Origin: Aggregatibacter kilianii
Lineage (GTDB): Bacteria > Pseudomonadota > Gammaproteobacteria > Enterobacterales > Pasteurellaceae
NCBI RefSeq assembly: GCF_003130255.1
Contig: NZ_NRCN01000002.1
Location: 310,001-374,000, forward strand
Direction: 5' to 3'
Length of the DNA: 64,000 nucleotides
Shown here: piece by piece, positions 57,946-64,000 of the stretch
How the letters are laid out: the number at the start of each line of letters is the position of its first letter
How positions within the stretch are numbered: position 1 is the first letter of the stretch
Made by a program: the position numbers and the translations under genes
The notes under the pieces: generated by a model
What the model was told of the DNA's origin: nothing
Databases searched by the model: none
The model's input: the letters and a program-made list of their open reading frames with translations, nothing else

Positions 57946-59736
57946 ATGAAAAGACTATTTATTTTACTGGTTTGTTTCTTTACCGCCTTGGCCGCACAAG
58001 CAGATTTATTTAATAATAAGCCTAAATTCTTGCCCGTGGATCAAGCCTTCCAACTTCAAGTGCAAAGAGCTGATAATGAACTCTCAATGCATTGGCAAAT
58101 GGTAGAAAATTACTATTTATATCAAGATAAACTTGAGTTTGCCGTGAATGGTAAACCTGTTGAAAGCACGCCTAAATTTCTCTCGCAAGCAGAACACTAT
58201 AAAGATCCTTACTTTGGTTTAGTCAGTATCTTTAAACATGAACTTAACCTGAGTTTACCGCTGAAAAACGCACAACCGCAGGACCTGCTTGAAGTGACTT
58301 ATCAAGGGTGCACTCAGGGCTTTTGTTATCCGCCGGAAACCAAACAATTCAAAATTGGCGACATCTCACCCAACACCTCAACTGCCGATATGAAACAAAA
58401 CACGGCCGTTTCCCATCAGGAATCCCAAAGTGCGGTAGAAAATTCCAACGTTTTTTCATCACAGCAAAATCAACTGGCAGATAGTCTGTCACAAAGTAAA
58501 TATGCCATGTTGTGGTTTTTTGTATTAGGTATCGGATTGGCCTTTACGCCTTGCGTGCTACCGATGTTGCCGTTGCTTTCCGCTATTGTTATTGGCGGTA
58601 GAAAAGAAGATGCCAGCAACTGGCGCGCACTTGCGCTAAGTTTTGTATACGTGCAAGGCATGGCCTTAACCTATACGTTGCTCGGATTAATTGTCGTGTT
58701 GATCGGCCTACCGTTCCAGATTGCCTTGCAAAGCCCTTATGTCTTGATTGGACTTTCTATCATCTTCGTATTGTTGGCACTATCCATGTTCGGCTTATTC
58801 ACCTTGCAATTGCCATCATCTTTACAAACCAAACTCACTCAATTTAGCCAACAACAGAAAAGCGGCGCTTTTTTCGGTGTCTTTGCCATGGGAGCGATTG
58901 CCGGCTTAGTGGCCTCCCCTTGCACCTCTGCGCCGTTATCTGGTGCCCTACTTTATGTCGCACAATCCGGCGATTTCGTCATCGGCGCATTAACCCTTTA
59001 TTTATTGGCATTAGGCATGGGCCTACCGTTAATATTAATCACCGTATTTGGCAATAGAATCTTACCGAAATCCGGAGCTTGGATGGAAAACGTGAAAACA
59101 GCCTTTGGCTTTGTTATGCTGGCCCTACCGATTTTCCTGATTTCGCGCATTATTCCAAGCATTTGGGAGCCTCGTTTATGGGCATTACTCGGCGTGAGTT
59201 TCTTTATTTGGTTAGCAACACAAATGCGCTCAAACGGCATCGGTTTATTCTTCCGTATTTTGTTCTTTGTTGCTGCCATTGCTTTAGCACAACCATTACA
59301 AAACTGGGTGTGGCAAGACAATGCCGTTACCTCACAAACCGCGAATACACAAAGTGCGGTCAAAAATTCGCTCGTTTTTCAACAAATTTCAAACTATGAC
59401 GAATTACAAACTGTGCTAAAACAGCATCCGAATAAAATTGCCATGTTAGATTTATATGCGGATTGGTGCGTTGCCTGTAAAGAATTTGAACATAAAACCT
59501 TTGTAGACCCACAAGTACAAACGGCCTTGAAAGAAGTTTTATTATTAAGAGTTGATATGACAAATAACAGCGAATCTAACCGCACTTTGATGAAAGCACT
59601 GGCCGTGACCGGCTTGCCTACCATCATTTTCTTTAATAAACAAGGAGAAGAAATTCAATCGCAACGTATTACCGGTTTTTTACCTGCGGATGAATTTGTC
59701 GCAACACTAAACGCCGCCAAAAGCGCTAATTATTAA
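57946..59736 (+). CDS. dsbD: Thiol:disulfide interchange protein DsbD
   Basis: A 596-residue three-part protein. A signal peptide (about 1-20) and N-terminal periplasmic domain carry the cysteine pair GCTQGFCYPP. The membrane domain (about 180-430) has eight helices with the cysteines in TPCVLPMLP and ASPCTSAPLSG. The C-terminal thioredoxin-like domain has DWCVACKEFEH near 510. It passes electrons from cytoplasmic thioredoxin to periplasmic DsbC and others. The first ATG (57943) is next to it. USS lie inside near 58431 and 59351. Confidence 0.96.
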   Translation: MKRLFILLVCFFTALAAQADLFNNKPKFLPVDQAFQLQVQRADNELSMHWQMVENYYLYQDKLEFAVNGKPVESTPKFLSQAEHYKDPYFGLVSIFKHELNLSLPLKNAQPQDLLEVTYQGCTQGFCYPPETKQFKIGDISPNTSTADMKQNTAVSHQESQSAVENSNVFSSQQNQLADSLSQSKYAMLWFFVLGIGLAFTPCVLPMLPLLSAIVIGGRKEDASNWRALALSFVYVQGMALTYTLLGLIVVLIGLPFQIALQSPYVLIGLSIIFVLLALSMFGLFTLQLPSSLQTKLTQFSQQQKSGAFFGVFAMGAIAGLVASPCTSAPLSGALLYVAQSGDFVIGALTLYLLALGMGLPLILITVFGNRILPKSGAWMENVKTAFGFVMLALPIFLISRIIPSIWEPRLWALLGVSFFIWLATQMRSNGIGLFFRILFFVAAIALAQPLQNWVWQDNAVTSQTANTQSAVKNSLVFQQISNYDELQTVLKQHPNKIAMLDLYADWCVACKEFEHKTFVDPQVQTALKEVLLLRVDMTNNSESNRTLMKALAVTGLPTIIFFNKQGEEIQSQRITGFLPADEFVATLNAAKSANY

Positions 59737-59842
59737 CAAAAAGTAAAAAATCATTTTCTGTTTTTGATATTTTTGTTCCTTAAATTTTATATTAGTATAC
59801 GCCATATAATTCATTCATGATGGTTTTATTTAAGGAAAATTT

Positions 59843-60241
59843 ATGTTTTTAAACAAATACAGTAATTACTTTTTGGGCTTATTACGCATTGTTTCAGGTT
59901 ACGCCTTCGTGTTACACGCCACCGCAAAATTCTGGGAATTCCCGATGTCGATGACAGGCGGTAACGGTTCCGTAGAGCTCACTTCTTTAATGGGCATTGG
60001 TGGTGTGATCGAATTAGTCTTCGGCATCTTGTTAACGCTAGGTTTATTTACCCGCGTATCCGCCTTCTTATTAAGTGGTCAAATGGCTGTAGCCTACTTT
60101 ATGTTCCATGCCCCTAAAGGCTTTTTCTTCCCACTTATGAATGGCGGTGAGCCGGCAATTTTATACTGTTTTATCTTCTTATACTTTGTTTTTGCAGGAG
60201 CCGGAGCATTTGCATTAGATAACAAAATAGCAAAGAAATAA
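59843..60241 (+). CDS. DoxX-family membrane protein
   Basis: A 132-residue protein with four transmembrane helices (about 8-28, 48-68, 75-95 and 105-125) and the DoxX pattern LRIVSGYAFVLHATAKF near the start and TLGLFTRVSAFLLSGQMAVAYF in the middle. DoxX proteins are linked to redox or sulphur metabolism; no substrate is known for this one. It has its own terminator. It is not obviously co-transcribed with dsbD, about 105 bases away. Confidence 0.88.
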   Translation: MFLNKYSNYFLGLLRIVSGYAFVLHATAKFWEFPMSMTGGNGSVELTSLMGIGGVIELVFGILLTLGLFTRVSAFLLSGQMAVAYFMFHAPKGFFFPLMNGGEPAILYCFIFLYFVFAGAGAFALDNKIAKK

Positions 60242-60262
60242 TTTAAGACATGATAAAAAAAT

Positions 60263-60294
60263 AAAGGATTAGGTTTAGCACCTAATCCTTTTTT
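60263..60294 (+). terminator. Terminator of the DoxX gene
   Basis: A 12-bp stem AAAGGATTAGGT / ACCTAATCCTTT with a five-base loop, then T-run. 21 bases after the stop codon. Confidence 0.92.
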
Positions 60295-60490
60295 GTATTT
60301 ATAAAAAAGAAATCGACACAAAGTGCGGTGGATTATTCAGATGTTTTTTTAACTTAATCGGCTTATGGAATAAGCTCTCCATTCTGATAAGTCTGTGGTA
60401 ATTTCAGCAAATCAGTAACATTAAAAATTCATACTACAAATTTAATTAATCATCATTTTAGTACACAAAAACCACAGATAACGGAAAACA

Positions 60491-60524
60491 AAAAGCGCTA
60501 AGTTATAAACTTAGCGCTTTTTTT
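60491..60524 (-). terminator. Terminator of tRNA-Ser
   Basis: A 14-bp near-perfect stem (AAAAGCGCTAAGTT with AACTTAGCGCTTTT) around a three-base loop, with A and T runs. It is 7 bases past the 3' end of the tRNA on the minus strand; it can work both ways. The stretch before it (60295-60490) holds a USS and nothing else I can name. Confidence 0.88.
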
Positions 60525-60530
60525 GAAATA

Positions 60531-60620
60531 TGGCGGAGGAACTGGGATTCGAACCCAGGGAGGGCGCAAACCCTCGCCGGTTTTCAAGACCGGTGCCTTC
60601 AACCGCTCGACCATTCCTCC
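60531..60620 (-). tRNA. tRNA-Ser(UGA)
   Basis: A 90-nt class II tRNA with CCA encoded. Acceptor GGAGGAA pairs with TTCCTCC. The anticodon loop CTTGAAA gives anticodon UGA (reads UCA and others). The long variable arm (GAGGGTTTGCGCCCTC) is typical of serine tRNAs. Confidence 0.95.
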
Positions 60621-60639
60621 GTGGTTTTGAGCGAGGTGA

Positions 60640-60668
60640 ATAATACGGACTTTACCCACCTAAGTCAA
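60640..60668 (-). promoter_or_regulatory. Promoter of tRNA-Ser
   Basis: On the minus strand TTGACT (60668-60663), 17 bases, TATTAT (60645-60640). An almost ideal sigma-70 promoter, located in the 93-base gap to rne, about 20 bases ahead of the tRNA. Confidence 0.85.
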
Positions 60669-60713
60669 GCAGTTAAATAAAAGAAATTATTTAACTGCTT
60701 TATTTTCCAACGA

Positions 60714-63602
60714 TTATGCTTTTGTCGGTTCGGAATACACATGACTAATTGCCATATGATGCCCTGCTGCCCCTTTACCATAAAAATAGTAACGGGATTC
60801 TTTCCATTCTTGAATAGGATACGCAGTGATCGGTTCTTCCGAGGCTTTGGCACAAGTCATTTCAGCCTTGGTATGGGTTACGGAAGAAAATGTGCCTAAA
60901 CGACCGCTAAAGCTAAAAGTGCGGTCAGTTTCCGGCATACATTTTACAGCATCGGCAATAGGTGCAGAAACGCTCTCTTCAACTTTGGTTGCGGTTGGTT
61001 CAGAAACCACATTATTGAGATTCAAACGCTGTAAAGAAGCCTGTACTTTTTTCTCAACGGAATCATTTGCCGGTTGGGTAATAAACTCCGTCAAAGGTTG
61101 TACATCGCTTTTACTTTTCTCAACAATCATGTCTAATGCCGGAACCGTAATTTCCGGTTCATTCGACACACGTTGGTTTTGTTGTTCTAATAGCTCATCA
61201 ACAGACAAAAATGTATTTTCTTTAGGTTGATTAAGCTGATTCATATCAATCCAAACTTTACCGCTTGCCAATTCAGGAGAAGCTACTGCCGCAAATAATG
61301 GCATCGGTGACTTCTCTTGAGCATTACTACGGCGGCGACGCTGATTATTCACGCGCAGATGACGTGGCAAACGGCGTTGGCGTGAATTATCACGGGATTT
61401 TTCAGCTTCGTTTTCAACGTCTACCACTTCAACGGATTCTGCTACAACAACATTTTCATCAACTTGTTGCACTGCAGGTTTTGATTCTACGCTTTTTTGT
61501 TCTGCGAACGCGATAGTCTCTGCATCTACAACATTCGTTTCTGCAACCTCTTCATTAACGCGCACTTTCTTACGTAAATCACGACGTTGACGACGTTGCG
61601 TTACCTGTTCCGATTTGGTTTCATTCGTTGCTGATTCAATAACATTCTGATTAATAACCTCTTCAATCACTTCTGCTTTACGATTACGTTTTGCATTACG
61701 CTCTTGATTACGGTTTTTGGTCTCAGATTTTTCCGTTCTTTCCGTTACCTGTACATCAACATTATCGGCGTTATCATTACGCTGACGACGGCTATTGCGG
61801 CGTTCTTGATTACGGCGATTACGATTATTGCTATTGCGATTATTGTTACGTGCTTTCTTAGTCTGTTCTTCTTGTTTCGGTTCAGAAGCAAACAAGCCTT
61901 TTAGCGCAGACAGTATGCGAGAGAGCAAAGATGGGCGGCTTTTTTCTTTATGTTCCACCGGTTCAGGCGCAGGCATTGTAATGGCCAAAGATACTGCCGC
62001 ACTTTCAACTGCCGGTGTTTCAGTTTCTGCACTATCCATATTGCGGAAAACTAAAGATTCTTCTGCAGCAAAAGTTTCATTTTGATCTTGATGTAATTTT
62101 GCCAAATTGTAGCTTAACTCATTCACCTCTTCGCCATCACGAACGCGGAACACACTGAAGTTTGGGGTTTCCATTGCTTCGTTTGGTACCACGATGATAT
62201 CAACATCATGGCGTTTCTCGATGCTATGAATAGCTTTACGTTTTTCGTTTAATAAGTAAGACGCGATTTTTACCGGAACGATTGTGTGAACCTGTTTGGT
62301 ATTTTCTTTTAACGCTTCTTCTTCTAACAAGCGAAGAATAGAAAGAGACAGAGATTCATTATCACGGATTTTGCCGGTGCCTTGGCAACGCGGACAGACG
62401 TGATGAGAGGATTCACCTAATGACGGACTCAAACGTTGACGTGACATTTCCAACAAACCGAAGCGGGAAATGCGGCTAATTTGAATACGCGCGCGATCTT
62501 GTCGCACCGCATCACGAATGCGGTTTTCCACTTCACGTTGATGGCGCACCGGCGTCATGTCGATAAAGTCGATCACAATTAAACCGCCCAAGTCACGTAA
62601 ACGTAATTGACGCGCAATTTCATCTGCGGCTTCAAGGTTAGTGTTTAAAGCGGTTTCTTCGATATCGCCACCACGGGTAGAACGTGCGGAGTTAATATCA
62701 ATGGCTGTCAACGCTTCAGTGGCGTCAATGACGATAGAACCGCCGGAAGGTAAACGCACTTCACGTTGGAAAGCAGATTCAATTTGTGATTCTATTTGAT
62801 AATGGCTGAACAGCGGCACTTCGCCTTGATAAAGTTTTACCCGATTAATGAAATCCGGACGCACTAATTTAATATGTGCTTTCGCTTTTTCATAGACTTT
62901 CGGGCTATCAATCAGAATTTCGCCGATATCACGACGCAAATAGTCGCGAATCGCACGCACGATAACATCACTTTCTTGGTGAATTAAGAACGGCGCAGGG
63001 CGGCTTTCTGAGGCTTGTTTGATTGCCTCCCAATGGTGCAAGAGCACTTTTAAGTCCCATTGCAATTCTTCCGGCGATTTACCTACACCGGCGGTGCGCA
63101 CGATTAAGCCGACACCTTCAGGCACATCCAAAGAACTCAAGGCATCTTTTAATTCCAAACGCTCATCACCTTCAATGCGACGAGAAATGCCACCCGCACG
63201 AGGGTTGTTTGGCATGATCACCAAATAACTTCCTGCTAAGGAAACAAAGGTTGTTAACGCAGCACCTTTATTGCCACGCTCTTCTTTGTTCACTTGAACG
63301 ATAACTTCTTGTCCTTCAGAAATAATATCGCGAATATTTGGGCGACCTTGATAGACATAGTCAGCCGGGAAATATTCACGAGCAATTTCTTTTAACGGTA
63401 AAAAACCGTGACGTTCTGCGCCATAATCCACAAAAGCGGCTTCTAAACTCGGCTCAACGCGAGTGATTTTCCCTTTGTAAATATTGGCTTTTTTCTGTTC
63501 GTGACCAGGACTTTCAATGTCCAGGTCGAATAAGCGTTGTCCATCGACTAACGCAACGCGCAACTCTTCTTTTTGAGTTGCGTTGATTAACATTCTTTTC
63601 AT
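60714..63602 (-). CDS. rne: Ribonuclease E
   Basis: A 962-residue endoribonuclease that starts mRNA decay and processes rRNA and tRNA. The N-terminal catalytic half (1 to about 520) includes the S1 domain ([21 protein letters not shown] near 40), the catalytic aspartates ([18 protein letters not shown] near 303 and [11 protein letters not shown] near 346) and the zinc-link CPRCQGTG near 404. The C-terminal half is long, disordered and rich in Arg/Asn/Glu, with RNA-binding Arg-rich blocks ([18 protein letters not shown] region) and scaffold segments for the degradosome. Start [14 protein letters not shown] matches E. coli. A 5' leader able to carry feedback control precedes it. Confidence 0.97.
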   Translation of the reverse strand: MKRMLINATQKEELRVALVDGQRLFDLDIESPGHEQKKANIYKGKITRVEPSLEAAFVDYGAERHGFLPLKEIAREYFPADYVYQGRPNIRDIISEGQEVIVQVNKEERGNKGAALTTFVSLAGSYLVIMPNNPRAGGISRRIEGDERLELKDALSSLDVPEGVGLIVRTAGVGKSPEELQWDLKVLLHHWEAIKQASESRPAPFLIHQESDVIVRAIRDYLRRDIGEILIDSPKVYEKAKAHIKLVRPDFINRVKLYQGEVPLFSHYQIESQIESAFQREVRLPSGGSIVIDATEALTAIDINSARSTRGGDIEETALNTNLEAADEIARQLRLRDLGGLIVIDFIDMTPVRHQREVENRIRDAVRQDRARIQISRISRFGLLEMSRQRLSPSLGESSHHVCPRCQGTGKIRDNESLSLSILRLLEEEALKENTKQVHTIVPVKIASYLLNEKRKAIHSIEKRHDVDIIVVPNEAMETPNFSVFRVRDGEEVNELSYNLAKLHQDQNETFAAEESLVFRNMDSAETETPAVESAAVSLAITMPAPEPVEHKEKSRPSLLSRILSALKGLFASEPKQEEQTKKARNNNRNSNNRNRRNQERRNSRRQRNDNADNVDVQVTERTEKSETKNRNQERNAKRNRKAEVIEEVINQNVIESATNETKSEQVTQRRQRRDLRKKVRVNEEVAETNVVDAETIAFAEQKSVESKPAVQQVDENVVVAESVEVVDVENEAEKSRDNSRQRRLPRHLRVNNQRRRRSNAQEKSPMPLFAAVASPELASGKVWIDMNQLNQPKENTFLSVDELLEQQNQRVSNEPEITVPALDMIVEKSKSDVQPLTEFITQPANDSVEKKVQASLQRLNLNNVVSEPTATKVEESVSAPIADAVKCMPETDRTFSFSGRLGTFSSVTHTKAEMTCAKASEEPITAYPIQEWKESRYYFYGKGAAGHHMAISHVYSEPTKA

Positions 63603-63915
63603 TCGTTTTCTCTTTTATCGAAAGGGGGTTATGCCCTAAAAATATGTCATCAAAAATGACCGCACTTTGCTTAGTCGCCGACCTCGTGTCTGTCGCAGAA
63701 TGTCCGTCTTCCCGACTGTCATCTGCTGGGTGCATTGGCAACCTTATTCACACTCATATCATCTTTTTATGTGAATAAAAACAAAACCGGTTAAAAAATG
63801 GTTTGCAAGCTGTCGCTCATATTGATGGTTAAAAATCATTGCAATAACAACGTCTTATGCCGAATGCTGCATTGTATTCTATCAATGATAACCTGTTTAT
63901 TTTAAAGCCTTTTTT
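63603..63915 (-). promoter_or_regulatory. 5' leader and promoter region of rne
   Basis: More than 300 bases without a supportable gene upstream of rne. RNase E messages in gammaproteobacteria have a long 5' leader with stem-loops through which the enzyme degrades its own mRNA, described for H. influenzae as well. Here the region 63665-63745 is GC-richer than its surroundings and contains short inverted repeats (for example CGAC/GTCG around 63677-63695). I infer, but cannot show, the conserved sensor hairpin. One USS lies at 63658-63667. Confidence 0.5.
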
Positions 63916-64000
63916 ATGACTCAAAAAGGCGCATTATTATCGCTTGAATGGGGATTTTTAGCAAGGCGTTTCAGCCTTTGGGGACGATTCTTTGCAACAT
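63916..64000 (+). CDS. Possible start of an unidentified gene, running off the window
   Basis: An open frame starts at ATG 63916 (MTQKGALLSLEWGFLARRFS) and remains open to the window end, 28 codons. No strong ribosome-binding site is seen and I recognise no family. It does not resemble RluC, which lies upstream of rne in other genomes. It could be real or chance. Confidence 0.25.
   Translation, partial: MTQKGALLSLEWGFLARRFSLWGRFFAT

Overview
The window is chromosomal DNA of a Pasteurellaceae gammaproteobacterium. The nonamer AAGTGCGGT (or ACCGCACTT) occurs dozens of times on both strands. This is the Haemophilus influenzae-type DNA uptake signal sequence (USS), which separates the Haemophilus/Aggregatibacter/Pasteurella multocida branch from the Actinobacillus-type dialect. 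Many gene blocks follow the order I remember from H. influenzae: comNOPQ-recC, tol-pal, ruv-yebC-nudB-aspS-cmoA, gloA-rnt-transporter-priC, ispB/rplU/rpmA/obgE, opp. The rest of the gene complement (PTS EIIBC, DoxX, extra lipoprotein, type-B L31/L36 pair) makes an Aggregatibacter-like species my best guess, but this is inference.

Layout. 1-2.1 kb: end of a purHD operon with a PurR operator and a nested palindromic element between purH and purD. 2.1-6.5 kb: TPR membrane protein, sucrose/trehalose-type PTS permease, rsmC, then holD-rimI on the plus strand. 6.5-12.2 kb: recC behind the four competence pseudopilin genes comN-comO-comP-comQ, led by a near-perfect CRP-S (Sxy-dependent CRP) site. 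12.3-12.5 kb: two tRNA-Lys genes (CUU and UUU). 12.8-20.7 kb: ybgC-tolQRAB-pal envelope operon and cydABX-ybgE (cytochrome bd), all on the minus strand. 21.1-31.4 kb: small secreted protein, ruvCAB, a lipoprotein, yebC, nudB, a membrane protein, aspS, cmoA, and an 849-residue DUF2157/DUF4401/GDYXXLXY membrane protein. 31.5-32.1 kb: decayed organophosphate-type transporter pseudogene.

32.5-39.8 kb: MHS-family transporter, TonB-dependent receptor with a Fur box, gloA, rnt, a complete histidine attenuator (leader peptide with five consecutive His codons, mutually exclusive hairpins, terminator) in front of a NhaC/YuiF-like transporter, then priC. 39.8-49.8 kb: miaB, ubiF, queH, ispB, rplU-rpmA, a DMT transporter, obgE, smpB, ubiD. 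49.9-55.5 kb: oppABCDF peptide ABC transporter. 55.6-60.3 kb: arcA, zinc-independent ribosomal proteins L36B/L31B, a LOG-family gene without a normal start codon, dsbD, a DoxX-like protein. 60.5-64 kb: tRNA-Ser(UGA), rne with a long 5' leader, and the start of an unidentified reading frame.

The window is mostly core housekeeping: purine synthesis, envelope maintenance, respiration, recombination and translation. No prophage, insertion sequence, CRISPR array or toxin cluster is visible. The most informative non-coding elements are the histidine attenuator controlling a transporter, the CRP-S site of the competence operon, the PurR box inside the purH promoter, and inverted USS pairs that act as terminators. 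I did not find a convincing wholly new multi-gene system. The best unexplained leads are the nested palindrome at 239-359, the ruvC-yebC lipoprotein, the large GDYXXLXY fusion and the start-less LOG gene.
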